From the NCBI GenBank assembly GCA_002332615.1, contig DDAL01000003.1, positions 1 through 64,000 on the forward strand: DNA of 64,000 nucleotides. The letters are read 5' to 3'. Below are positions 34,754-43,579 of the stretch, in pieces. The notes beneath the pieces are model-generated. The model was not told where the DNA came from, did not search any database, and saw only the letters and a list, made by a program, of their open reading frames with translations. The position numbers and the translations under genes were made by a program. This DNA is from Sphingobacteriaceae bacterium UBA2059. GTDB taxonomy: Bacteria; Bacteroidota; Bacteroidia; Sphingobacteriales; Sphingobacteriaceae. Position 1 is the stretch's first letter, and the number at the start of each line of letters is the position of its first letter.

Positions 34754-36070
34754 TTAATATCTGTACAGCTCAGACTTGAACGGCCCCTCAACCGGGACGC
34801 CTATGTAATCGGCCTGATGCCGGGAGAGAACGTCAAGCTCAACACCAATTTTCGCCAGATGCAATCGGGCAACTTTTTCATCCAGGTGTTTTGGCAAAGT
34901 GTATACCATATTCTCATACTTGTCCCGGTTTGTCCAGAGCTCAATCTGAGCCAGAGTCTGATTGGTGAAGGAGTTTGACATAACGAACGAGGGGTGACCT
35001 GTAGCACAACCAAGGTTAACCAGACGCCCTTCCGCAAGGATAATGATGTCTTTGCCGTTAATGGTATACTTGTCAACCTGAGGCTTAATCTCCACCTTTG
35101 TATTTCCATAATTGCCATTCAGCCAGGCCATATCTATTTCATTATCGAAATGGCCAATGTTGCACACAATAGCTTTGTCTTTCATCAGCTTAAAGTGCTC
35201 GCCGCGTATGATGTCACAGTTTCCGGTACATGTTACAACAATGTCTGCTTCTTTCACAGCGTCAACCATTTTCTTCACTTCATACCCTTCCATAGCAGCC
35301 TGTAAAGCGCATATTGGGTCAATTTCGGTAACAATTACCCGGGCACCGGTACTTCTTAAAGATTCGGCAGATCCTTTGCCCACATCGCCAAAGCCAGCTA
35401 CCACAGCAACTTTTCCTGCCATCATCACATCAGTGGCGCGTCTTATAGCATCTACAAGTGATTCTCTGCAGCCATACTTATTGTCAAATTTTGATTTAGT
35501 TACAGAGTCATTCACGTTAAAGGCGGGTAAGTGCAAGGTTCCGTTCTTCATCCGTTCGTACAAACGATGCACTCCGGTGGTCGTTTCTTCCGAAAGGCCT
35601 TTGATGCCCTCAATCAGCTCAGGATACTTATCGAATACCATGTTCGTCAGATCTCCGCCGTCATCCAGAATCATATTAAGCGGCTGACGGTCTTCTCCAA
35701 AAAACAAGGTTTGTTCAATACACCAGTTGAAATCTTCCTCAGTTTCACCTTTCCAGGCATAAACCGGAATTCCCGCAGCAGCTATAGCCGCCGCTGCATG
35801 ATCTTGCGTCGAAAATATATTGCAGGATGACCAGCTAACCCGGGCACCCAGTTCCACAAGAGTTTCTATTAAAACAGCTGTTTGAATAGTCATGTGCAAA
35901 CATCCTGCAATGCGTGCACCTTTTAAAGGTTTAGTTGTTCCATACTCTTCACGAAGAGACATAAGGCCCGGCATTTCTGCTTCCGCAAGTTCGATTTCTT
36001 TGCGACCCCAGTCTGCCAGTGCAATGTCTTTAACTTTGTAAGGAATGTAATGAGTCTCTACTGATGACAT
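34754..36070 (-). CDS. ahcY: Adenosylhomocysteinase
   Basis: 438 residues. Splits S-adenosylhomocysteine to adenosine and homocysteine with bound NAD. Motifs: [20 protein letters not shown] at the start, [28 protein letters not shown], and the NAD loop [14 protein letters not shown]. The C-terminus ends [26 protein letters not shown] as in the family, with the Lys and Tyr that reach into the partner subunit. Cytoplasmic tetramer. Own promoter box at 36111 and terminator at 34717. Confidence 0.97.
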   Translation of the reverse strand: MSSVETHYIPYKVKDIALADWGRKEIELAEAEMPGLMSLREEYGTTKPLKGARIAGCLHMTIQTAVLIETLVELGARVSWSSCNIFSTQDHAAAAIAAAGIPVYAWKGETEEDFNWCIEQTLFFGEDRQPLNMILDDGGDLTNMVFDKYPELIEGIKGLSEETTTGVHRLYERMKNGTLHLPAFNVNDSVTKSKFDNKYGCRESLVDAIRRATDVMMAGKVAVVAGFGDVGKGSAESLRSTGARVIVTEIDPICALQAAMEGYEVKKMVDAVKEADIVVTCTGNCDIIRGEHFKLMKDKAIVCNIGHFDNEIDMAWLNGNYGNTKVEIKPQVDKYTINGKDIIILAEGRLVNLGCATGHPSFVMSNSFTNQTLAQIELWTNRDKYENMVYTLPKHLDEKVARLHLAKIGVELDVLSRHQADYIGVPVEGPFKSELYRY

Positions 36071-36110
36071 AGTTTTAAATCTAGTTTAATTACCTGGTTT
36101 GGTAACCTTA

Positions 36111-36118
36111 CAAAGGTA
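36111..36118 (-). promoter_or_regulatory. -7 promoter box (TACCTTTG) for ahcY
   Basis: On the minus strand TACCTTTG matches TAnnTTTG, 40 bases before the start codon. A TTG at 36143-36141 lies 22 bases further up, slightly more than usual. Confidence 0.6.
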
Positions 36119-36359
36119 ATAAACTGCAACAACTAATATTCAAGGAAGTGTCAATATGAGATGCCCTGATTGTTCTAAAATGATTGATTAACATGCTGTT
36201 GATAAGGAAGAATACGCATAAGGAAAGTCCTGTTCCATGCAATGTCGGGCACACCTTTACAGGACCTGTTACACTATTGTATAATGCTTCGCTCTTTTAA
36301 AGGCAGGGATTACATTCATAAAATGGCAAAAACATGGCTTAACACTCCATGTTAAATGA

Positions 36360-36367
36360 TACTTTTG
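36360..36367 (+). promoter_or_regulatory. -7 promoter box (TACTTTTG) for the BrxA/B gene
   Basis: TACTTTTG matches the consensus, 21 bases before ATG 36389. No TTG at -33. Confidence 0.5.
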
Positions 36368-36388
36368 CAAGTAAAACTTGTATAAGAT

Positions 36389-36799
36389 ATGTATCCCGAA
36401 TATTTAGTAGCCCCGATGAGGGAAGATTTGACTAAAGCTGGTTTCCAGGAACTAAAAACTGCTGAGGAAGTAGACAACGCTTTAAAGTCTGAAGGAACGG
36501 TATTTATGGTAGTAAACTCCGTATGCGGTTGTGCTGCCGGTAACGCCCGCCCTGCCGCGAAAGCGGCTTTAGATGGAGAAAAACTTCCGGGCAAGCTGGT
36601 TACGGTTTTCGCAGGAATGGAAAAAGAGGCAGTGGATAAAGCCAGAAGCTATATGCTTCCTTACCCGCCGTCTTCTCCCGCCATGGCCTTATTTAAGGAC
36701 GGGAAACTGGTACACATGATTGAGCGTCATCATATTGAGGGCCGTCCGGCTCAAATGATTGCTGAAAATCTTAAAGCAGCATTTTCTGAGTATTGTTAG
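36389..36799 (+). CDS. BrxA/BrxB-type bacilliredoxin (YphP/YqiW family)
   Basis: 136 residues. Thioredoxin-fold protein with a CGC active site in SVCGCAAGNARPAA (about residue 49-51); the family removes bacillithiol from proteins or serves as a disulfide isomerase. The rest (YPEYLVAPMREDLTKAGFQE, YPPSSPAMALFKDGKLVHMI) is standard. The presence suggests the organism makes bacillithiol, known from several Bacteroidota; no biosynthesis gene is in the window. Which of BrxA or BrxB it matches cannot be said. Terminator at 36825. Confidence 0.92.
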   Translation: MYPEYLVAPMREDLTKAGFQELKTAEEVDNALKSEGTVFMVVNSVCGCAAGNARPAAKAALDGEKLPGKLVTVFAGMEKEAVDKARSYMLPYPPSSPAMALFKDGKLVHMIERHHIEGRPAQMIAENLKAAFSEYC

Positions 36800-36824
36800 T
36801 TTTTAGTAATAGTAGGTTAAGCTT

Positions 36825-36851
36825 AAGGCCCGGCATTTTCGCGCGGGCCTT
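36825..36851. terminator. Terminator between BrxA/B and cdaA
   Basis: AAGGCCCG and CGGGCCTT form an 8-bp stem with an 11-base loop, followed by TTGCTTTTAG on the plus strand. It sits between convergent genes and may serve both. Confidence 0.8.
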
Positions 36852-36860
36852 TGCTTTTAG

Positions 36861-37652
36861 TTATATATCCCTTTCAAGCAGCTTTTCCAGTTCAGAATAA
36901 CTTATGTCAATTCGCACTCGTCCTTGTTTGGCATACGCTATCTGCCCTGTTTCTTCCGATACAATCACCGCTACCGCTTCACTCATCTCAGTAATGCCTA
37001 TGCCTGCTCGGTGCCTCAATCCAAACTGGGGAGGTAATTTAATATTGTCACTTACAGGAAGTATACAACTGGCGCATTTAATTTTTCCTTCAGATATTAC
37101 CATGGCGCCATCATGTAAAGGACTGTTCTTTTTGAAAATAGTTTCTATCAGCCTTCTCGATATTGCAGCATCAATCAATTCGCCCGTGTTTTGGTAATGA
37201 TCATCATCATAAACCTTTGTGAAAACAATTAAAGCCCCTGTTCGCGTACTCTGCATATTCCTGCAAGCATCTATAATAGGCTTTATTGCTGTATGTGTTT
37301 GCGTATCAATGTCCTTTTTTCCCATAAATAGATCTCTCAGCAGTTTGTTCCTGTGAAGAGCGGCATTCTTGCCCAGTAACACCAGAAAACGCCTTATTTC
37401 CTGCTGGAACACCACGACGAATGCCAAAAAACCAATGCTTACAAAGCCACCAAGTATATGGCTCAGTAAACGCATATCCAGCTGTTTGGTCACAAGATAC
37501 ACCAGATATATTATCACCAGCCCGAGAATAATATTAACAGCTATAGTACCCCTTATCAGATTGTAGAGGTAATAGATGATAATAGCAACCAGAACAATGT
37601 CAACCACATCTAAGAACCGCAGCTGTAAAAAACTAAGATCTAATCTATTCAT
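36861..37652 (-). CDS. cdaA: Diadenylate cyclase CdaA
   Basis: 263 residues from ATG 37652 (a GTG at 37676 would add eight). Makes c-di-AMP from two ATP. About three N-terminal membrane spans (VDIVLVAIIIYYLYNLI, IAVNIILGLVIIYLVYLV, LGGFVSIGFLAFVVVF) precede the DAC domain. Catalytic motifs: SPLHDGAMVI (DGA) and FGLRHRAGIGITEMSEAV (RHR). In the family c-di-AMP controls potassium and osmotic balance and wall stress. The neighbour folP lies 82 bases upstream on the same strand, the folP-cdaA order common in Bacteroidota. Confidence 0.96.
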   Translation of the reverse strand: MNRLDLSFLQLRFLDVVDIVLVAIIIYYLYNLIRGTIAVNIILGLVIIYLVYLVTKQLDMRLLSHILGGFVSIGFLAFVVVFQQEIRRFLVLLGKNAALHRNKLLRDLFMGKKDIDTQTHTAIKPIIDACRNMQSTRTGALIVFTKVYDDDHYQNTGELIDAAISRRLIETIFKKNSPLHDGAMVISEGKIKCASCILPVSDNIKLPPQFGLRHRAGIGITEMSEAVAVIVSEETGQIAYAKQGRVRIDISYSELEKLLERDI

Positions 37653-37733
37653 ATATGTTAGGATGGTAAACCCCACAGACAGGGCTTTGTGTTAAATGTA
37701 ACGAGAAAAATCCTAATAAACATTCCTGTTTTA

Positions 37734-38597
37734 TTAGGAGCAGGGCTTAATGCGGCCAATAAGCTGTATCGCTTCAACCGCTTCCTTTACATCGTGTACC
37801 CGGAGAATATTCGCTCCACGCAGCAAAGCTACCGTGTTTAATACCGTAGTTCCGTTCAAAGCGTCGTTGCTGCTACTATTCAACGTTTTCCAAACAGTCG
37901 CTTTTCTGGAGAGCCCCGCCAAGACAGGCAGCCCGAGTATTTTAAAGTCGTTCAGCCTGCTAAGAAGCTCGAAATTCTGATCGATCGTCTTTGCAAAGCC
38001 GAAGCCAGGATCTATTATTACATCATGTACATGTAACTGTCTGAGCTGGTAAAGCTTAGAACTAAAGTAGTCCACCATTTCAGCAAACATATCTTGGTAG
38101 TCGGTAAGCCGGTTCATAGTTTGCGGCGTGCCACGCATATGCATCAAAATATAAGGCACGTTAAGCCGGCCTATGGTCTCAAACATTTTTTCGTCCAGCT
38201 GACCTCCTGATATATCATTAACAATCCGGGCACCCTCTGCAATAGCTGCCTCAGCAATATCGGCTCTGAAGGTGTCCACGGAGATACAAGTCTCCGGAAA
38301 ACGTTGAAGGATGGCTTTAATTGCTGGCAAGACCCTGCGTGCCTCCTCGCCAGCATTCACTTCATCAGCTCCCGGACGCGACGAATCCCCGCCAATGTCA
38401 AGTATAGCTGCTCCTTCTGCCAGCATCATTTCTGCCTGCTTCAGTATGGCATCCATATCCTGTTTGCGGCTTCCTGCGTAAAAAGAATCTGGCGTATTGT
38501 TTATAATTCCCATTACCACCGGTTCGCTCATATCAATCAAGCGTCCGCCAGCGTTAATGGTGCTTTTTATATTAAAAACTGTATTTTTAGCATTCAT
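37734..38597 (-). CDS. folP: Dihydropteroate synthase
   Basis: 287 residues. Joins p-aminobenzoate and hydroxymethyl-dihydropterin diphosphate in folate synthesis; the target of sulfonamides. Motifs: MGIINNTPDSFYAGS, ILDIGGDSSRPGADEV, ISVDTFRADIAE, IVNDISGGQ, DPGFGFAKT and PVLAGLSRKAT, all in the expected order. Divergent from the DUF1599 gene; a -7 box lies in the gap. Confidence 0.96.
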   Translation of the reverse strand: MNAKNTVFNIKSTINAGGRLIDMSEPVVMGIINNTPDSFYAGSRKQDMDAILKQAEMMLAEGAAILDIGGDSSRPGADEVNAGEEARRVLPAIKAILQRFPETCISVDTFRADIAEAAIAEGARIVNDISGGQLDEKMFETIGRLNVPYILMHMRGTPQTMNRLTDYQDMFAEMVDYFSSKLYQLRQLHVHDVIIDPGFGFAKTIDQNFELLSRLNDFKILGLPVLAGLSRKATVWKTLNSSSNDALNGTTVLNTVALLRGANILRVHDVKEAVEAIQLIGRIKPCS

Positions 38598-38632
38598 TAC
38601 AAAGCAAAGTAGATATTAATTCACCTTTTATT

Positions 38633-38640
38633 CAAATATA
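38633..38640 (-). promoter_or_regulatory. -7 promoter box (TATATTTG) for folP-cdaA
   Basis: On the minus strand TATATTTG lies 36 bases before the folP start. It is only 10 bases from the divergent DUF1599 start codon, so the two promoters must overlap. Confidence 0.5.
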
Positions 38641-38650
38641 AAGCGTTTTG

Positions 38651-39196
38651 ATGCCAAATACTTCCGAAGAGTTTGATGCAGTGATCAGAATTTGTAAAGA
38701 CTTGTTCCTTAAGAAAACCAACGACTATGGTACCGCCTGGCGAATTTTAAGGCTTCCTTCTATTACTGATCAGCTGTTTATCAAAGCTCAGCGAATAAGA
38801 ACCCTCGAAGAAAAGCAGGTATCAAAGGTAGGAGAGGGCATCATTCCGGAGTTTATAGGCATTATAAACTACTGTATTATGGCCATGCTGCAAACCGATC
38901 TGCCCCGGGAAGTACCCTCTGATCTATCGGTTGAAGAAGCATCAGCTTTGTATGATCTTAAAGTGATGGAAACTAAAGAACTTATGATGGCTAAAAATCA
39001 CGACTATGGCGAAGCCTGGCGCGATATGCGGATAAGCTCTTTCACCGACCTCATTTTGATGAAGCTTTTACGTGTCAAACAAATTGAAGACAACCAGGGC
39101 TATACGCTGGCTTCAGAAGGTGTTAAGGCCAATTATCAGGATATTATGAACTACTCTGTTTTTGCTCTCATTATGCTTAATAAGCAGGAAGGATAA
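38651..39196 (+). CDS. DUF1599 protein with two repeat units
   Basis: 181 residues from ATG 38651. It consists of two related halves: TNDYGTAWRILRLPSITDQL ... RTLEEKQVSKVGEGIIPEFIGIINY in the first and NHDYGEAWRDMRISSFTDLI ... QIEDNQGYTLASEGVKANYQDIMNY in the second. This is the DUF1599 family, classed with nucleotide-modification domains; its biochemical role is not known. In many Bacteroidota it stands between folP and a DoxX gene, as here. The next gene begins 22 bases later and is probably in the same unit. Confidence 0.9.
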   Translation: MPNTSEEFDAVIRICKDLFLKKTNDYGTAWRILRLPSITDQLFIKAQRIRTLEEKQVSKVGEGIIPEFIGIINYCIMAMLQTDLPREVPSDLSVEEASALYDLKVMETKELMMAKNHDYGEAWRDMRISSFTDLILMKLLRVKQIEDNQGYTLASEGVKANYQDIMNYSVFALIMLNKQEG

Positions 39197-39218
39197 GCAG
39201 TTCCAAAAAAGGCTGATC

Positions 39219-40406
39219 ATGAAGACATTTCAAAACGACAAGGCAATCTCTCTGCTGATGATCCTACGCATAGCCGTCGGTTTACTCTTTATATTTTCAG
39301 GTCTGGTCAAGCTGAACGACCCCCTGGGCTTTGCTTATAAATTAGACGAATACTTCGACGTTTTCCACCTATCGTTCTTAAGCTCAGTATCCGTCTTCTT
39401 ATCTGTTGCTTTTTGTGCTCTCGAAGTCATCCTGGGCGCTTTTCTTCTGCTCGGCTACCGGGCCGTACTTACTGTGTGGGGCCTGCTGGTGCTTATTCTT
39501 TTCTTTTCTTTTTTAACCTTTTATTCAGCAGCTTTTGATGCGGTTAAAAGCTGCGGCTGCTTTGGCGATGCAATACCTCTTACACCCTGGCAATCCTTTT
39601 TTAAGGATATTGTCCTGCTCGTCCTTATCTTGATTATATTCAAGGGCCGGCATCAGATAAAGCCTTTGTTTAAATCGTCTCTCGCTATGAATACTGCTGC
39701 TCTTGCTTCGATAGTATTAAGTACAGGCTTCGGCATCTATACGTATACCTATCTTCCGGTAATTGATTTTTTACCCTATCATAAAGGTGCAGATCTTATT
39801 TCTTACATGTCTGTTCCTCAGGACGCGCAACTGGATGAATATCAGATTATTTATACCTTGAAAAATACCAAAACAGACGAGGTGCGTAAAATGAGCGATA
39901 AAGAGTACATGGACAGCGGTATCTGGGAAGATTCAAGCTGGATCATCGAAGGTGAGCCCAACAAGAAATTGCTTAAACAAGGTTATAAAGCAAGGATTTC
40001 CGACTTGATTATAACAGATACTCAGGGCGTGGATTTTACATCTGAACTCATAAGCAGTCCTTATTACAATTTAGTTATTGTCGCCTATGATCTATCCGGG
40101 TCCAATTCAAAGGCACTTCAGGCAATAAATCTACTGGCTGCCAAGGCACACAAAGAGTATAACATACGTACTGTCCTGCTTACTTCGTCTTCTCCTGAGC
40201 AGGTAAGCGTTTTTTTCGAAAAACATACATTAAGTATAGAAACCTTTTATGCCGATGCAGTTCCGTTAAAGAGTATGATAAGATCTAATCCGGGTATCTT
40301 GCTTCTTAAAGAAGGAGTAGTGCTCGATAAGTGGCCTCAGAGCGATGTGCCTTCATACAATTACTTAATAAAGTCGTACTTCAGTAAGCCCCAAAAGAGT
40401 AATTAA
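39219..40406 (+). CDS. DoxX-family membrane protein with C-terminal thioredoxin-like domain (BT_3928 type)
   Basis: 395 residues from ATG 39219 (MKTFQNDKAISLLM). Four membrane spans of the DoxX/MauE type in about 1-150 (FIFSGLVKLNDPLGFAYKLDEY is the signature; the CGCFGD pair lies near the membrane edge). A fifth span follows (SLAMNTAALASIVLSTGFG), then a periplasmic part of about 200 residues with a thioredoxin-like fold (YNLVIVAYDLSGSN, ...TVLLTSSSPEQV, NPGILLLKEGVVLDKWP), without a CxxC motif. A redox or quinone-related role is possible. It follows the DUF1599 gene, and aroK starts 2 bases after its stop. Confidence 0.88.
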   Translation: MKTFQNDKAISLLMILRIAVGLLFIFSGLVKLNDPLGFAYKLDEYFDVFHLSFLSSVSVFLSVAFCALEVILGAFLLLGYRAVLTVWGLLVLILFFSFLTFYSAAFDAVKSCGCFGDAIPLTPWQSFFKDIVLLVLILIIFKGRHQIKPLFKSSLAMNTAALASIVLSTGFGIYTYTYLPVIDFLPYHKGADLISYMSVPQDAQLDEYQIIYTLKNTKTDEVRKMSDKEYMDSGIWEDSSWIIEGEPNKKLLKQGYKARISDLIITDTQGVDFTSELISSPYYNLVIVAYDLSGSNSKALQAINLLAAKAHKEYNIRTVLLTSSSPEQVSVFFEKHTLSIETFYADAVPLKSMIRSNPGILLLKEGVVLDKWPQSDVPSYNYLIKSYFSKPQKSN

Positions 40407-40408
40407 TT

Positions 40409-40939
40409 ATGAAACTATTTCTCATCGGATTTATGGGTTGCGGCAAGTCTACGCTAGGCAAAAAGCTCGCTTTCAGGCTTCAGTGTCCTTTCATTGATGT
40501 TGATAAGGAAATTGAACGTTCAACAGGCCTAAACATTTCTGCCTACTTCGAGCGATTTGGCGAAGTCGAATTCAGGAAAGCCGAACATTCTATATTTGAA
40601 ACGAGTAAATGGCCTCAAAATGCGGTTATTGCCACAGGGGGCGGGGCGCCGTGTTATTTCAATACCATGGAGTTGATTAACGCCATGGGACTGAGCATTT
40701 ATCTAAAAATGTCCGCATCAGCACTCGCATCACGATTGAGACAAGGATCAGCCGATCGCCCTCTCATAAGAGACTATCAGGGCGCCGAGCTTTCAGAATA
40801 CATCCATATGAAGCTAAGCGAACGCGAACTTTACTACAACAAGGCTCATATGACAGTGCAAGCAGAAGGTTTGAGTGCCTCTGATCTGGAAGAGGCTATT
40901 CAGGGTTATCTAACGGAGATAAACCGCATCTTCTATTGA
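40409..40939 (+). CDS. aroK: Shikimate kinase
   Basis: 176 residues. Phosphorylates shikimate in aromatic amino acid synthesis. P-loop GFMGCGKSTLGKKLA, FIDVDKEIE (metal and shikimate Asp), FRKAEH, IATGGGAPC (shikimate-binding GGG) and the lid ADRPLI are all present. Its last 30 bases overlap the end of a convergent phosphoribosyltransferase gene. In many relatives a triosephosphate isomerase gene follows the DoxX gene; here aroK takes that place. Confidence 0.95.
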   Translation: MKLFLIGFMGCGKSTLGKKLAFRLQCPFIDVDKEIERSTGLNISAYFERFGEVEFRKAEHSIFETSKWPQNAVIATGGGAPCYFNTMELINAMGLSIYLKMSASALASRLRQGSADRPLIRDYQGAELSEYIHMKLSERELYYNKAHMTVQAEGLSASDLEEAIQGYLTEINRIFY

Positions 40940-41422
40940 ATCGTCGGTTCCCCCAAGAACTACCTCAACATTTTCCTTTAAAACCGTAGCAAGCTCAAGG
41001 CCGGTAAAGTCGGGTGATACCGGAAACATACGATAACTTCTGCTAACCAGAGTTACCGTACGAAGCTTCTTAATAGGGGTTGTTATAAAAACGCCAATAG
41101 TCTGTGCAAGTGTTCGCCCGCTGTTTATCACATCGTCCACAATGATCACTACTTTGTTTTTGCAGTAAGCAACAGGCATACTCGTTTCGATTGCCGGAGT
41201 CGCTTTGTGCTTCTCCAGGCTTACCATCATCAGGCTAACCTGAATATCCGAAATACTTTCAATTTGGTCCTTCAGCCGCTCAGCCATAATATATCCGGAT
41301 TTTACAATCCCCGCGAGTACAATTTCCTTTTCCTTCAGATTATCTTCGAGTAGCTGGTAGGCAATCCGGGTGACCTTTTGTCGTATCTGATCTTTGCTGA
41401 GTACTAGTACCGGCTTATCCAT
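40910..41422 (-). CDS. Phosphoribosyltransferase family protein (PyrR/Hpt-like)
   Basis: 170 residues. The PRPP-binding loop is VVIIVDDVINSGRTLAQT, and the flexible loop region (SLMMVSLEKHKAT) and AGIVKSGYIMAERL are those of a type I phosphoribosyltransferase. It resembles PyrR and hypoxanthine transferases but I cannot fix the base it uses. No pyr genes are close. It converges on aroK with a 30-base overlap of coding ends. Confidence 0.88.
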   Translation of the reverse strand: MDKPVLVLSKDQIRQKVTRIAYQLLEDNLKEKEIVLAGIVKSGYIMAERLKDQIESISDIQVSLMMVSLEKHKATPAIETSMPVAYCKNKVVIIVDDVINSGRTLAQTIGVFITTPIKKLRTVTLVSRSYRMFPVSPDFTGLELATVLKENVEVVLGGTDDSIEDAVYLR

Positions 41423-41454
41423 TCTGTCTTATATATGCTGATCCAATCAATAAA

Positions 41455-41850
41455 CTATTTATACGGATAAAAAACAAAGTTAGCTCCCTCAGGAACCACG
41501 GCAAAGATGCACATAAACTTATCCGGGTCTTTGTACTGTTTTTTAAACTCTTCTGTTTTGTAGTCCTTAATCAATTTATTCTCAACAAACTCCTCCAGAG
41601 TCGAGGCTTGTATAGACCATTCTGTGCCAAGCTCATTATGATCCAGTATCAGTTCGCCTATAGTAACAATGTGCTGGTGGGCAATGAAAATCGGATAAGC
41701 AGATAACTCCGCATCAATAATCTCTTCACTCACCTCCTTAATAGAGTCGCTATAAAAAGTAAGGTCTTTTTCAAGGCTCAGAAGCGGGCTCTTTTTCTCC
41801 TTTCCCTTGTCTTCGGGTCGTCCTTCTTTAAGTAAATCTTCAATGTCCAT
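41455..41850 (-). CDS. Conserved protein of unknown function
   Basis: 131 residues from ATG 41850 (MDIEDLLKEGRPEDKGKEKK); a longer frame to 41892 runs inside the rlmD gene and is unlikely. The 11-base overlap with the 3' end of rlmD shows translational coupling. Soluble and acidic, with a charged N-terminal tail, a helical part (LEKDLTFYSDSIKEVSEEII) and an alpha/beta part (PIFIAHQHIVTIGELIL ... FMCIFAVVPEGANFVFYPY). No domain recognised. It looks like a Bacteroidota-specific family that goes with rlmD. Confidence 0.8.
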   Translation of the reverse strand: MDIEDLLKEGRPEDKGKEKKSPLLSLEKDLTFYSDSIKEVSEEIIDAELSAYPIFIAHQHIVTIGELILDHNELGTEWSIQASTLEEFVENKLIKDYKTEEFKKQYKDPDKFMCIFAVVPEGANFVFYPYK

Positions 41851-43273
41851 CTCTCGCTTTATTAAACAACTTCTTTTGCAAAAGTACCACATTCTCTACG
41901 TGTTGAGTATGAGGGAACATGTCTACCGGTTTTACCCTGAGCACGTTATACTTTTCCTTTAAAACTTCAATGTCCCGAGCCTGAGTAGCAGCGTTACAAC
42001 TTACATATACAATTTTTTCGCATTCAATTTCCATCAGCCTCTGCACCACATCCGGGTGCATGCCGGCCCTCGGAGGATCGGTAATTATTACATCTGGTTT
42101 TCCATGCAGGTTTATAAGCTCTGCGGTAAGCACATCTTTCATATCTCCCGCATAAAAAACAGTATTGTCAATGCTGTTAAGTTCCGAGTTTATCCTTGCA
42201 TCATCAATAGCCGTTGGCACATATTCAATGCCTATCACACTTCTAGCGTCTCGTGCAATGAAGTTTGCAATAGTACCGGCTCCTGTATAAAGGTCATAAA
42301 CCACTTCGTTTCCCTTAAGGCCGGCAAAATCGCGAGTTATCTTATAAAGCTCATAAGCCTGTAAAGAATTAGTCTGGTAAAAAGATTTTGCACCTATTTT
42401 AAACGACAGTCCTTCCATTTCCTCAAGGATATAATCCCTCCCCGAATAAACAAGTACTTCCTGGTCGAAAATGGTATCGTTTCTTTTCTGGTTAATGATA
42501 TATAAAAGCGAGGTGATCTCCCGGAAGGTTTCTTTAATATACGACATCAGCAACTCTGTTTCGCCCTCGCAAGGATACGCAAAAACAACAATCACCATCA
42601 CTTCTCCTGTGCTGGTCGTACGTACAATAAGATTCCTCAACGCCCCTGTGTGCGCTCTCAGATCGTAAAAAGAGATGCCATTTGCCAGAGCAAATGCGCG
42701 TATGCTGTTCCTCAATTCGTTGGACGGACCGCCCTGTAAAAAGCAGGTCTGAATATCTAATATCTTATCAAAACGTAAGGGAACATGGAAGCCCAGAGCA
42801 TTCATTTGTTCATCGCCGTTATCAGCCATGTCCTCATTTGTAAGCCACCGCTTATTTGAAAAAGTAAATTCGAGTTTATTCCTGTAAAAACGCGTTTCCG
42901 CAGAAGGCAATATGTCTTCCGTGTTTGAAGTGTCTAGCTTGGCAATGCGCTGTAACGCATTCTCAATTCCCTTTTGTTTAAACAGAAGTTGTGCCGCATA
43001 ATCCATGTGCTGCCATTTACAGCCACCGCAAACACCAAAATGAGGACAAAAAGGCTCGGTTCTATACGCAGAAGGCTTTAATACAACACGTACTCTAGCC
43101 TCTGCAAAGTTCTTTTTTTTACGAAGTATTTCAACATCAACAATATCTCCCGGTACTGCTTTTTCTACAAACAACACAAGGTCATCGGTTTTTCCTACTC
43201 CCTTTCCTTCTTCAGCAATATCAATAATCTCTACCTCTTTAATAATCCGCTCGGTGCGGAGCCCTTTTTTCAT
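41840..43273 (-). CDS. rlmD: 23S rRNA (uracil-5-)-methyltransferase RlmD/RumA family
   Basis: 477 residues. SAM-dependent methylation of uracil in 23S rRNA (U1939 in E. coli; the site here is inferred). N-terminal TRAM domain (about 8-65), Fe-S Cys motif CPHFGVCGGCKWQHM with one further Cys (FC), SAM motif VYDLYTGAGTIANFIA, and the catalytic Cys in VYVSCNAATQARDI. The Asp in ITDPPRAGMHP is standard. Bacteroidota carry several such paralogues, so rlmD is the best-fitting symbol but not certain. Confidence 0.92.
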   Translation of the reverse strand: MKKGLRTERIIKEVEIIDIAEEGKGVGKTDDLVLFVEKAVPGDIVDVEILRKKKNFAEARVRVVLKPSAYRTEPFCPHFGVCGGCKWQHMDYAAQLLFKQKGIENALQRIAKLDTSNTEDILPSAETRFYRNKLEFTFSNKRWLTNEDMADNGDEQMNALGFHVPLRFDKILDIQTCFLQGGPSNELRNSIRAFALANGISFYDLRAHTGALRNLIVRTTSTGEVMVIVVFAYPCEGETELLMSYIKETFREITSLLYIINQKRNDTIFDQEVLVYSGRDYILEEMEGLSFKIGAKSFYQTNSLQAYELYKITRDFAGLKGNEVVYDLYTGAGTIANFIARDARSVIGIEYVPTAIDDARINSELNSIDNTVFYAGDMKDVLTAELINLHGKPDVIITDPPRAGMHPDVVQRLMEIECEKIVYVSCNAATQARDIEVLKEKYNVLRVKPVDMFPHTQHVENVVLLQKKLFNKARDGH

Positions 43274-43579
43274 TGCGCTAAAATAAAGTTTTTTTAGGAG
43301 TCATTAGCGAATAATATACCCGCAGTCAGCACACAAAAAAGCCTGCAACGCCGCTAATCGTTTATACGTTTAGCAGAGGCCATTTCGGTATACACATGCA
43401 ACTGACTAAACAAAAAAAGAAAGAATTAAGTAAATAATACTTTTCCAGGAACATGCCTGAAATTCAAATTGCTCGTCAATCCTGTTTGATACATCTTGTA
43501 GTTCTAAATTCATACCAATGAAGATTTACTGGTATAAATATAAGATTTTTATACCAAAAACCAAATTGGTCTACAGGGT
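43274..43579. other. Intergenic region between tetR and rlmD
   Basis: 306 bases between the end of the tetR gene and the start of rlmD, both on the minus strand. The only structure I see is the 27-base inverted repeat at 43530-43556, listed separately. No gene, tRNA or repeat family is recognised. Confidence 0.6.
43530..43556. repeat. 27-base inverted repeat near the tetR 3' end
   Basis: TGGTATAAA and TTTATACCA, 9-bp arms and a 9-base spacer, 23 bases after the end of the TetR gene; on the minus strand the second arm is followed by no U-run. It could be a weak terminator or an operator for a dimeric regulator. Confidence 0.5.

Larger units (their letters stand above)
36071..36388. other. Intergenic region between divergent ahcY and brxA/B
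   Basis: 318 bases without a gene. It holds the ahcY promoter box (36111-36118, minus strand) inside an inverted repeat ATTACC...GGTAAT (36089-36120), and the BrxA/B box TACTTTTG at 36360-36367. I looked for an SAH or SAM riboswitch and saw none; the ahcY leader would be only about 35 bases. Nothing else is recognised. Confidence 0.6.

Noticed and set aside
35112..35687. Plus-strand frame of 191 codons over ahcY
   Set aside because: Antisense shadow; ahcY on the other strand is complete and conserved.
36071..36110. SAH or SAM riboswitch before ahcY
   Set aside because: The leader from the promoter box to the ATG is only about 35 bases and has no matching fold.
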